A stretch of 64,000 nucleotides of DNA from Magnetococcus marinus MC-1 (lineage in GTDB: Bacteria > Pseudomonadota > Magnetococcia > Magnetococcales > Magnetococcaceae): the NCBI RefSeq assembly GCF_000014865.1, contig NC_008576.1:339501-403500 (forward strand), given 5' to 3'. The notes under the pieces were generated by a model. It made no database searches, was not told the origin of the DNA, and worked only from the letters and a program-made list of their open reading frames with translations. This document shows positions 36,010 through 43,924 of this stretch, one piece after another. Made by a program: the position numbers and the translations under genes. How positions within the stretch are numbered: position 1 is the stretch's first letter; each line of letters begins with the position of its first letter.

Positions 36010-36369
36010 CTATACAATCGAAGAAAAATGCAGTTTATTGTGACCCTTCATTGCCGCCAGGTTGTAGCCATCAAGTAGCCAATTCAGCTGCCGCCCCGTG
36101 ATTTGGATTTCTGCGGCACCTCCCTGGCGCAACCAGTGAAATCGGTCCTTTTCCAGCCGCTTTTGCCACAGGCAGAAGCCATTACGTTCCCAGTAAAGGA
36201 TTTTCACCTTGTCCAATGATCGATTGCGAAACACGAACAGAGCCTCATCAAAGGGATTCAACTCCAGTTCTGCCTCCACCAATGCAGCCAGTCCGTTGAT
36301 CCCCTTCCTGAAATCCACCGGCTCCAAACAAAGATGGACGACAGAAATATCCGGCGATGGGCGCATCAT
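36010..36369 (-). CDS. tnpB: IS66 TnpB accessory protein (element A)
   Basis: 119 residues, identical to the element B copy at 32915-33274, with the same overlap with tnpA. It appears intact, but its element lacks a working tnpC. Confidence 0.93.
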   Translation of the reverse strand: MMRPSPDISVVHLCLEPVDFRKGINGLAALVEAELELNPFDEALFVFRNRSLDKVKILYWERNGFCLWQKRLEKDRFHWLRQGGAAEIQITGRQLNWLLDGYNLAAMKGHNKLHFSSIV

Positions 36370-36710
36370 CACAAGGCTGCCACAGATCGCAGGACAGAGA
36401 GCAAGCTCTCGCCACCATTCCCTGACCACTCCACCGTCATACCATTTGGGAACTGAATCCGGCAGACCCCTGCTGAAGACTTTGAACTCAATTCCAATCG
36501 CTGAAAACGTCGCTTGCCTGATCCTGACTCTTCCAGAAAACCCATTTGCGTCAGCTTGCGCTTCCAAAAATACAACGATGGAAGGCTCAGCTTATGGACT
36601 TCAGCGTACTCCTTAATGGTGCCGACCTCAGAACGACAACTGCGTAAATGATCCAGCCAGTACCGCTGCTTCTCACTCAGCACAGACGCCTCAATTGATT
36701 TGTCTTCCAT
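36369..36710 (-). CDS. tnpA: IS66 TnpA (element A)
   Basis: 113 residues, identical to the element B copy at 32574-32915. It is intact and preceded by the same AGGAGG site, 63 bases inside the terminal inverted repeat. Confidence 0.92.
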   Translation of the reverse strand: MEDKSIEASVLSEKQRYWLDHLRSCRSEVGTIKEYAEVHKLSLPSLYFWKRKLTQMGFLEESGSGKRRFQRLELSSKSSAGVCRIQFPNGMTVEWSGNGGESLLSVLRSVAAL

Positions 36711-36793
36711 GTTCGCCTCCTAAAATTTTGAATTTCAGAAAGCGTGACATACCTTCAGATCAAACTGAACCCTGGGGATAAATGGGCGCTTAC

Positions 36794-37029
36794 GTTGGTC
36801 GGAGATTCGTTATCCGCAACAAGGTGAGCGTGAAGCACGTAGACCAGATGAAATAGCCATTCAAGAGCTAATGACCCTTGCTAAAGAGCACCAAGGAGAA
36901 GGGGCCTTGATCGATACTATGGCCAGAAGTTTGGGGGTGTTTAGATTAAATGAGCGTAACAGGACACGCTTACAGTTAGCCGCTCAAATGGCTACTAAGT
37001 CAGCACCAGTAGAACCAGCAGTTCTCTAA
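36794..37029 (+). pseudogene. Orphan 3' fragment of the helicase gene
   Basis: The second copy of the last 78 codons and stop of the DUF3320 region, cut off from any start by element A. It has no ribosome site and should not be translated. It serves as a marker of the rearrangement; the complete gene upstream is unaffected. Confidence 0.95.
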
Positions 37030-37215
37030 TGAGATGTAGGTAGGGGCAAGTTGGTAATGGTGATCCCACCTAAAATATAGAATTTTCTGGTAACTTTTCT
37101 GGATAGGGTCGGTAATCTTCCGATAAAAATACAAGGGATTACCCTAGGCCAAGACAGCGCGTAGAGGATGCGTTCGCACGATTATGATCTCTGCATGCAC
37201 CGGCACGGTTTGAAC
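36794..37215. repeat. 422-bp direct repeat, copy 2
   Basis: Identical to 31514-31935. It begins exactly at the right end of element A with GTTGGTCG and ends with GTTTGAAC, after which the sequence is unique. Together the copies look like two target sites that border one IS. Confidence 0.97.
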
Positions 37216-37285
37216 CATTAGGGGGAACCACGAGCCTAGGGCGGTGGGGCTGCTAGGGGCGGGGGCTGAATAGGGTATACACCCC

Positions 37286-37317
37286 CTTGATAGGGCGGCC
37301 AAGGCCGCCCTATCAAG
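37286..37317 (-). terminator. Strong GC-rich hairpin after the 413-residue protein gene
   Basis: CTTGATAGGGCGGCC (37286-37300) pairs perfectly with 37303-37317. It starts nine bases past the stop of the minus-strand gene, the right place for a terminator, but no T-tract follows on that strand. Confidence 0.6.
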
Positions 37318-37325
37318 AGATAATA

Positions 37326-38567
37326 TCACTCGTCATCACTGCTTTTGCCAAGCTCGACCTGGAGCACATCACGGGCAACCTCAGTGCAGCGATCCCATGC
37401 CTCCTTCATCAGCTTGTTGGCCTCGGCTGCGTTCTTGCTCATATCATATCCCGCCTTGCCCAACTTGCGTATGGTGCCAAACATACCCCCCTGTTTGCCA
37501 TACGCACAGGCCAAAATCACCTTGGAATTGTGCCCCGCAACCCGTAAAAAGGTGCGCTCCCAATCATCCTTATCACAAAACTTAACAATCGCCGTGGCAA
37601 GCATCTGGGCAGGCATAGAGTCACCCCGTACCGCCTTGGTCGCCTTAATCAACTCTTTGTTGCGGCTAGGCTGAATCATCACCTTGTGAATAAGCTGCGT
37701 CACCACCACATGGGCCGCTGGAGTGGTCTCAGATACATACTTCTCCAACAACGAAACCAGCGCCGGAACCTCCACCATCTCCACCAGCCGCTTCGCCAAT
37801 ATCTGCGCACCACCCTCATTATCCTTAACCGCTGTCAAAGCCCGTACACAGGGCTCCACCGGTAGATTTTTAACGTTGGCCACACCCGTCGCCAATACCA
37901 CCGCCCCAGGACTCATGGGATCAATCAGCTTAATGGCCTCCAACATCTGCTCCAATGCCCCCTTGCCAATAACCTCCATGGTCAAGGTAATCTCCACCTC
38001 CTCCTGATTTTTGGGGCAGGAGGCAATGGCCCGTAGCAAATGGTTGATGGTACCCATCTCAGCGATACCCGCCGCCAGCTTCTGCATGGCAGGCTTATTG
38101 ATACCCGAGACCTTGAGCGAATCAATCAAAGGATTGATCCCTTTGCGGGCCACCACCTGATCCACCAACAAACCCACCATCTCGCTGTTTTTGCGAACCC
38201 GGGTCAATGCTTCAACCAAATTAAAAGCCTTGATCTCAGGATGGTTTATAATCGCCTCAACCATACGCCGCAGATCGGCCTTTTTCTCCTCAATCTTTAC
38301 CAGCGGGCCAAGGGTGCCCAGCATGGGACCCAATTTGCCCTCGGCAATCACCTCGTCCACGTCAATTTTAGCACCCGGTTTAAAGCCACCTGTGGCACTA
38401 TGATCATCCATCACATCGGGATTGGCCTCAATGATGACCTCTTCCTCCCGAGCCGTGAAACGATTATCCAGATTCTCCAGGGCCGTGCTGGACTGATCCC
38501 CCAGAGTTTTAGCCAATTGGCTTTTAATGTTATCCAGTTGCTTCTGGGTAAAGTTGTCCCGTGCCAT
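37326..38567 (-). CDS. Helical protein of unknown function, 413 residues
   Basis: I do not recognise a family. ATG 38567 has AAGG nine bases upstream; a TTG three codons earlier is less likely. No signal peptide and no membrane segment. Residues 1-100 are polar and partly disordered. From about 100 to 400 the chain is a run of amphipathic helix pairs with repeated Ala/Val/Leu patterns ('RMVEAIINHPEIKAFNLVEAL', 'LAAGIAEMGTINHLLRAIASC'), suggesting a HEAT-like or other helical-repeat scaffold. It stands alone, divergent from the RNase D-folate cluster and just outside the IS island. It could bind proteins or nucleic acid; nothing more can be said. Confidence 0.8.
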   Translation of the reverse strand: MARDNFTQKQLDNIKSQLAKTLGDQSSTALENLDNRFTAREEEVIIEANPDVMDDHSATGGFKPGAKIDVDEVIAEGKLGPMLGTLGPLVKIEEKKADLRRMVEAIINHPEIKAFNLVEALTRVRKNSEMVGLLVDQVVARKGINPLIDSLKVSGINKPAMQKLAAGIAEMGTINHLLRAIASCPKNQEEVEITLTMEVIGKGALEQMLEAIKLIDPMSPGAVVLATGVANVKNLPVEPCVRALTAVKDNEGGAQILAKRLVEMVEVPALVSLLEKYVSETTPAAHVVVTQLIHKVMIQPSRNKELIKATKAVRGDSMPAQMLATAIVKFCDKDDWERTFLRVAGHNSKVILACAYGKQGGMFGTIRKLGKAGYDMSKNAAEANKLMKEAWDRCTEVARDVLQVELGKSSDDE

Positions 38568-38840
38568 GTGGCTCAACCTTCCAAACCGTAAGAGATGATG
38601 ATGAGTATGGGCAAAAAAGTCGATAAGCTACCGCGACCGGGAGACATAATGGCAAACGCCCCTATGCGATCATAGCTACATTATGGTAACTTTCCATCAA
38701 ACAGGGTAGCAGATCAACCGGAATGAATGCAAAAATTGCGCACAGTGTACCGGTTAAAAATGTGATTAATACCAAAAAACAGGGTCAACGCAAATTCTTA
38801 CCATCACCACTACCTCATTAACAGAGAAGGTTACAAGAGC

Positions 38841-39482
38841 ATGGGTACCGCACCATTAACCATTCATACATTTATTGATGATCTGGATGAAGCACAGTTC
38901 CAACGCTATATGAAAAGCCCTTTTTTGGCGGTGGATACGGAGACCATGGGGCTGGATATTAACCGTGACCGGCTCTGTGTGGTGCAGATGTGCGATGTGA
39001 CCGGTGAGGTCAGTGTGGTGCAGATACGCAACTATCAGGCACCACGGCTAAAGGCGCTTATGGAGGCCCCCGAGGTGGAAAAGATTTTTCACTTTGCCCG
39101 CTTTGACCTCGCTACCATGAAACGCTGGTTAGATATTGAGATCAAACCGGTTTTTTGCACCAAGATCGCCTCAAAACTGGTACGCACCTACACCGGCAGC
39201 CATGGACTGAAGGATGTCAGCCAAGAGCTGCTGGGCGTGGTGATGGATAAACAGCAGCAGTCATCGGATTGGGGGGCCGAGCAGTTGACCCCAGAGCAGC
39301 TACAATATGCCGCCAGCGATGTCATCCATTTGGTGGAGATCCGGGCGCGATTGGTCGAAATGCTCGCGCGGGAGGGGCGTTTGCAGCTCGCTGATGAGAT
39401 TATGCGTTTTCTGCCAACCCGGGTTGCCCTGGATCTGCTGGGGTGGAACAATCATGATATCTTTTCTCACGCTTCCATTTAG
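38841..39482 (+). CDS. RNase D-like 3'-5' exonuclease (short form)
   Basis: 213 residues. DEDDy exonuclease motifs: 'AVDTETMGLD' with Asp32 and Glu34, 'FHFARFDLATM' with Asp near 93, and 'YAASDVIHL' with Tyr and Asp near 156-160. The HRDC domains of classical RNase D are absent, as is usual for the roughly 200-residue form in alphaproteobacteria. It trims 3' ends of structured RNA. The start follows GAGAAGG. It leads a co-directional set with pteridine reductase, folB and folK (12-base gap to the next gene). Confidence 0.9.
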   Translation: MGTAPLTIHTFIDDLDEAQFQRYMKSPFLAVDTETMGLDINRDRLCVVQMCDVTGEVSVVQIRNYQAPRLKALMEAPEVEKIFHFARFDLATMKRWLDIEIKPVFCTKIASKLVRTYTGSHGLKDVSQELLGVVMDKQQQSSDWGAEQLTPEQLQYAASDVIHLVEIRARLVEMLAREGRLQLADEIMRFLPTRVALDLLGWNNHDIFSHASI

Positions 39483-39494
39483 CGTGGCATAACG

Positions 39495-40238
39495 ATGGAT
39501 ACCACAGGCTGCCGAGCGCTGGTGACGGGGGCAGGGCGTCGCATAGGGGCTGCCATCGCCTTGGCCTTGGGTGAGGCGGGCATGGATGTGGCGGTACACT
39601 ACAGCGGTTCAGCGCAAGGGGCTGAGCAGAGCTGTGCGGCGCTGGCCAAGATGGGGCGGCGGGCCTGCGCTTTTCAAGCCGACCTAAGCGATTGGGCGCA
39701 AGCCGAGGCGCTGCTGCCTCGGGTGGTGGCGCAGATGGGGCCGGTGCGGGTGTTGGTCAATAGCGCCGCCATTTTTGAACGCAGTGACCTTGTGGATCAA
39801 AGCCAAGCCCAGTGGCGCCGTCATATGGCCATCAATCTGGAGGCACCTATGCTGCTGATGCAGCACTTTGCGCGTCAGTGGCAAAGCGACCAGCCCCCCG
39901 ATGGGGCGGGCCGCATCGTCAATATTTTAGATCGCCGGGTGTTGGCACCGCCCCCTGGGCATCTGGCCTATAATGCCGCCAAAGGGGCGCTATGGAGCCT
40001 TACCCGCGTCGCCGCGCGGGAACTGGCACCGCATATTACGGTCAATGGTGTGGGGCCGGGACCCATTTTACCGGCGGCCGGTGAGCCGTTGGAGCAGTTT
40101 GCTAAGGTGATTGCCGCCACTCCTATGCAGCGGAGTGGAACACCGCAAGAGGTAGCGGATGCGGTACTCTATTTCATTCAAAATGGTTTTGTCACCGGGC
40201 AGATGATCTGTATTGATGGAGGTGAGCATCTCTTATGA
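39495..40238 (+). CDS. Pteridine reductase (FolM/PTR1-like short-chain dehydrogenase)
   Basis: 247 residues. The nucleotide motif is TGAGRRIG (11-18); Arg16 in the TGX3RXG form marks pteridine reductases, where ordinary SDRs have Gly. The catalytic Tyr159 and Lys163 (YNAAK) are present, and the usual SDR serine is replaced by Asp146, thirteen residues before the Tyr as in PTR1. It overlaps folB (ATGA), which strengthens the assignment to reduced-pterin/folate supply. It may reduce dihydromonapterin or dihydrofolate. No dihydrofolate reductase gene is in the window to say which. Confidence 0.85.
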   Translation: MDTTGCRALVTGAGRRIGAAIALALGEAGMDVAVHYSGSAQGAEQSCAALAKMGRRACAFQADLSDWAQAEALLPRVVAQMGPVRVLVNSAAIFERSDLVDQSQAQWRRHMAINLEAPMLLMQHFARQWQSDQPPDGAGRIVNILDRRVLAPPPGHLAYNAAKGALWSLTRVAARELAPHITVNGVGPGPILPAAGEPLEQFAKVIAATPMQRSGTPQEVADAVLYFIQNGFVTGQMICIDGGEHLL

Positions 40239-40615
40239 CCATGCACAATCAACCACCGCTGGACCGTATTCACATTAAAGATCTGCTGCTCCGTTGTATC
40301 ATCGGCATCCTGGAGTGGGAGCGTACCACCTTGCAGGATGTGGTGATCAACTGCACCCTGCATGTGGACCTACGCAGCGCGGGGCTATCCGACGATATTG
40401 CCGATACGGTTAATTATAAAGCGTTAAATAAAAATATTATCCAATTGGTGGAAGGCTCGGCATTTTTTTTGGTGGAGGCCATGGCCGAGGCCATCGCCGA
40501 GCTCTGTTTACAAGATCGTCGCGTTAAACAGTGTGAGGTTACGGTAGAAAAACCGGGGGCCTTACGTTTTGCCCGTTCGGTGGGGGTGACGGTGGTTCGG
40601 GGCCAGCATGGCTAA
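40235..40615 (+). CDS. folB: Dihydroneopterin aldolase
   Basis: 126 residues, normal length. 'DRIHIKDLLLRCIIGILEWERTTLQDVVINC' near the start and 'VEAMAEAIAELCL' and 'CEVTVEKPGALRFARSVGV' are family features. It cleaves dihydroneopterin to 6-hydroxymethyl-dihydropterin and glycolaldehyde in folate synthesis. It overlaps the pteridine reductase stop by four bases and the folK start by eight. Confidence 0.92.
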   Translation: MTMHNQPPLDRIHIKDLLLRCIIGILEWERTTLQDVVINCTLHVDLRSAGLSDDIADTVNYKALNKNIIQLVEGSAFFLVEAMAEAIAELCLQDRRVKQCEVTVEKPGALRFARSVGVTVVRGQHG

Positions 40616-41192
40616 GCAGGGCCCGTGCGTGGGACAAATGGCGATGGTCCCATGCGATGGACCTGTGCTGGTGGCCTTTGGGGCCAGCCTTAACCCGCTG
40701 TATCATCTGGAGTTGGGCTTGCGACGCTTGCACGCGCTGTTGGGCATTGTCGCCATTTCCGATGTCTACCAAAGCAGACCCGTGAATGGGGCTGTGGGGG
40801 ACCCCCCTTTTCTTAATGGCGCGGTACGCTTGGAACAGGCCCCAGAGCCTTGGGCACTGCGCGCCTTGCTGCGCCAGATCGAGGCTGAACAGGGGCGCGA
40901 ACGGGGCGACAATCCCAATGCGCCGCGCACCTTGGATCTGGACATCGCCCTGATGGGTAGCCAAATCATGGATGAACCCCTGTTACGCATCCCTGACCCC
41001 CATTGGTTGGCGCGGCCCTTTGTTGCCCTACCCATGGCCCAGTTGGCCGCAGCGTGGCGCCATCCTGAGCATCCTTATTCGTTGGCTCAATTAGCGGCTC
41101 GGTTTGATCCCTTACCCGTTGGCATGCACAAAGATCTTGAGGCAACGCGACGTTTGCGCCAGATTTTACCCCCTTTCCCTAACACTGTGTAG
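40608..41192 (+). CDS. folK: Hydroxymethyldihydropterin pyrophosphokinase
   Basis: 194 residues, slightly long because of about 20 extra N-terminal residues; a later start is possible. The pattern 'FGASLNPLYHLELGLRRL' (usually GSNLG) and the signature 'NAPRTLDLDIALMG' identify FolK. It adds pyrophosphate to the FolB product. Consecutive folB-folK with overlapping reading frames is typical. The loss of the Asn-Leu-Gly form in the first motif is a minor variation. Confidence 0.9.
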   Translation: MAKQGPCVGQMAMVPCDGPVLVAFGASLNPLYHLELGLRRLHALLGIVAISDVYQSRPVNGAVGDPPFLNGAVRLEQAPEPWALRALLRQIEAEQGRERGDNPNAPRTLDLDIALMGSQIMDEPLLRIPDPHWLARPFVALPMAQLAAAWRHPEHPYSLAQLAARFDPLPVGMHKDLEATRRLRQILPPFPNTV

Positions 41193-41220
41193 ATAGATAA
41201 CCCGGCAAAAAGGTCGCGCG

Positions 41221-43752
41221 ATGGGCTATGACGCCAAATTACCCTGGGGTTGGGCACCGCTATTGGTGTGTTTGGTGGTGTTGGCGTGGCCTGCGCAACT
41301 GTTGGCGAATAGAGTACCCGATCCGATCATCGTTGGGGTGTATCAGAACAAGCCAATGATTTTTCTCGATGAAAAGGGTGAAGTTCAGGGGCTCTATAAG
41401 GATATTTTAGGGATCATAGCCGAACGTCATGGCTGGCAGTTGGAGTATCGCTATGGCAAGTGGAGTGCCTTGCTTGAGCAGCTGCAACGTGGCGAAATTG
41501 ATCTGCTGGGGGCCATTGCCTATAGCGATGAGCGGGCTTTGAGCATGGATTTTGGCAAGCAGAGTTTTTTTGTCAACTGGGGTCAGGTCTATACCCGTGA
41601 AGAGCGCAAGGTGGCCTCTTTTTTAGATCTACAGGGCAAACGGGTTGGCGTGCTAAAAGGGGATATTTATGGGCATCGCTTGGCCGAGCTGGTCAAAAAA
41701 TTTGGTGTTTCTATCGAGATCGTTGGGTACGACAGTTACAGTTACGTGCTGCATGGTATCAAGCAGGGCGAGGTGGATGCGGGGGTGGTTAACCGTCTAA
41801 CCGGGGGGGCCGAGCAGCAACGTTTTGGACTTTACGGCACACCGATCCTTTTTAATCCAGTCGAAGTGACGGTGGCTGTGCCCAAGGGTAAAAATATGGC
41901 GTTATTATCCGCCATTGAGCATGATTTGGTGGTGATGAAGGCGGATAAAGATTCGGCATTTCATAAGGCGTTTGATCGTTGGTTAGGGATAGCCAGCAAG
42001 CCAGAGATGCCCTCATGGTACCGTACGGGTTTTTGGATCATCATGGTGCTTATGCTGCTTGGGGTGGGGTGGAATCTTTCCCTACAACGCCGGGTGGTCC
42101 TGCAAGCCAAGCGGCTCGAACAGGAGGTCGCTGAACGTCAGGATGCCGAGCAGGGGCTGCAACACGCACACCAGGAGCTGGAGCAGCGGGTCGATGAGCG
42201 TACCCAGGCGTTGGAGGTGAGTGAGCTAAGATTTCGAACGCTATTCCATGCGGCACTGGTGCCGCTGTTTCGTTCATCGTTGGATGGTGGACGGGTGCTA
42301 TTGGCCAATTTGGCCTTGGTAGAGCTGTTTGGTTATAGCAGTGTAGAAGAGATGGTGACGCTACATGATCCCCTAAAATCTTATGCGGATCCCCTAATGC
42401 GGGAACATTTTATAGATATTTTAGTGAGAGATGGGCGGGTAGAGTGTTTGGATGTTGAGTTGGTTCGTCCCGATAGCAGTCGATTTTATGCTGAGATAAG
42501 CGCCATCCATTATCCAGAAGGAGGCTATCTGGAAGGGGCGATAATTGATATTACCCACCGTAAACGCACCGAGCACGCCTTGATACAGGCCAAGCAGAGT
42601 GCAGAGCGTGCCAATCGGGCGAAAAGCGAATTTTTAGCGACGTTAAGCCATGAGATACGCACCCCTTTAAATGGCATGATCGGGTTATTAACAGCCTTAC
42701 AAGCGAGTCGGCTCGATGCCAAGCAGCAGGAGCAAGTGGGCTTGATTAGTCGTTCATCCAATTTATTATTAGATTTATTAAATGATATTTTAGATTTTTC
42801 CAAGATTGAGGCCGGTGAATTGGTCTTGGAGCAGATACCCTTTAGCCCGTTACAGTTGGTGGAGGATGTGTGTGCCTGCTTGTCAGAGCGTGCGCAAGGC
42901 AAAGGGGTTGGTTTGCGCTTGGAGACGCATGGGTGGATACCCCCGGGCTTAAAAGGGGATGCGGTACGTATTCGCCAGATCATGCTTAATTTGACCAACA
43001 ATGCCATAAAGTTTACGCAGCAGGGTGAGGTGGTACTCCATCTATGGGGGTTGGAGCAGCAGCCGGTACCCTTACCGAGCTGGGTCTCCATGCGGTTTGG
43101 TGTGGTGGATAGTGGAGTGGGCATAGCGGCAAAGGATATGGGTCGGATTTTTGATCCCTTTTGCCAAGCAGACAGGGTGCTGGATCGTCGCTATAAAGGC
43201 ACGGGCTTAGGGCTATCCATATGCAAGCGGCTGGTGGAGGCGATGGGCGGGGAGATCTGGGCGGAGAGTCAGGAGGGACAGGGTAGCAGCTTTAGGTTTA
43301 CCCTTACCTTAGCGTTGGTCGAACATCTGCCAGGGCAGGCAATGGGGCGTGAATTGGTCCATGAGGTTTTACCCATGCGTATTTTGTTGGTAGAGGATGA
43401 TCCGGTCAACCAGATGGTTGCGGTAGAGTTGTTAGAGAGTGCGGGGCACAAAGTGGAGGTTGCGGATAATGGTGCGTCGGGTTTGGTTAAGGCGCAGGAG
43501 TGCTCCTATGATTTGGTCTTGATGGACATACGTATGCCGGGCATGGATGGCATTACGGCGACCCGCATGTTACGGGCGTTCGAGCAGGCCGAGGGCAGGG
43601 AGCGGGTGCCGGTGTTGGGTTTGACCGCCGACACGCTGAAGGAGACCCTGCTGGCTTGTCGTGAGGCAGGCATGGATGATGTGCTGACCAAGCCGGTGCG
43701 GGTGAATGTGTTAACGGACCGAGTAGCCCGCTTGGGGTTTGAAAACCCGTAG
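41221..43752 (+). CDS. Hybrid histidine kinase with periplasmic solute-binding (SBP_3) sensor
   Basis: 843 residues. A signal-type segment (about 12-30) precedes a periplasmic SBP_bac_3 domain (about 35-255; 'DPIIVGVYQNKPMIFLDEKGEVQGLYKDI'), then TM (about 266-284), coiled coil (290-335) and PAS (about 335-450). HisKA has His477 in 'SHEIRTPLNGM'. The ATPase domain shows 'NLTNNAIKFT', 'DSGVGI' and 'GTGLGLSI'. The C-terminal receiver carries 'LMDIRMPGMDG' and 'LTKPVRV'. The sensor resembles amino-acid binding modules of BvgS-type kinases. It lies 28 bases after folK, perhaps by chance; no output partner is near. Confidence 0.93.
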   Translation: MGYDAKLPWGWAPLLVCLVVLAWPAQLLANRVPDPIIVGVYQNKPMIFLDEKGEVQGLYKDILGIIAERHGWQLEYRYGKWSALLEQLQRGEIDLLGAIAYSDERALSMDFGKQSFFVNWGQVYTREERKVASFLDLQGKRVGVLKGDIYGHRLAELVKKFGVSIEIVGYDSYSYVLHGIKQGEVDAGVVNRLTGGAEQQRFGLYGTPILFNPVEVTVAVPKGKNMALLSAIEHDLVVMKADKDSAFHKAFDRWLGIASKPEMPSWYRTGFWIIMVLMLLGVGWNLSLQRRVVLQAKRLEQEVAERQDAEQGLQHAHQELEQRVDERTQALEVSELRFRTLFHAALVPLFRSSLDGGRVLLANLALVELFGYSSVEEMVTLHDPLKSYADPLMREHFIDILVRDGRVECLDVELVRPDSSRFYAEISAIHYPEGGYLEGAIIDITHRKRTEHALIQAKQSAERANRAKSEFLATLSHEIRTPLNGMIGLLTALQASRLDAKQQEQVGLISRSSNLLLDLLNDILDFSKIEAGELVLEQIPFSPLQLVEDVCACLSERAQGKGVGLRLETHGWIPPGLKGDAVRIRQIMLNLTNNAIKFTQQGEVVLHLWGLEQQPVPLPSWVSMRFGVVDSGVGIAAKDMGRIFDPFCQADRVLDRRYKGTGLGLSICKRLVEAMGGEIWAESQEGQGSSFRFTLTLALVEHLPGQAMGRELVHEVLPMRILLVEDDPVNQMVAVELLESAGHKVEVADNGASGLVKAQECSYDLVLMDIRMPGMDGITATRMLRAFEQAEGRERVPVLGLTADTLKETLLACREAGMDDVLTKPVRVNVLTDRVARLGFENP

Positions 43753-43924
43753 TGTCTGCCGCAGATGATGCTTTGCACGGGAAAACCCCTACCCCAAACC
43801 GGCAGATGGGTGGGTTTGGGATAGAACGCCTCTCTCAAATGTGCCAAGGAGGGGGGTGTCACCCCCAATGGTGCAGAGTCCCCACAGAGCTGTGGTTAGG
43901 GCCAAGCCATATGCGCATGCAACC

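Larger units (their letters stand above)
31936..36793 (-). mobile_element. IS66-family element A, interrupted by a second copy
   Basis: The ends are GTAAGCGCCCATTTATCCCC (left, 31936) and its complement (right, ending 36793), at least 21 bp of perfect terminal inverted repeat. Removing the inner element (2425 bp) and one 8-bp target duplicate leaves 2425 bp, exactly the inner element's length. Gene order tnpA-tnpB-tnpC runs on the minus strand. tnpC is split by the inner copy. It is not flanked by an 8-bp duplication (left GTTTGAAC, right GTTGGTCG) but by 422-bp direct repeats. Confidence 0.95.
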
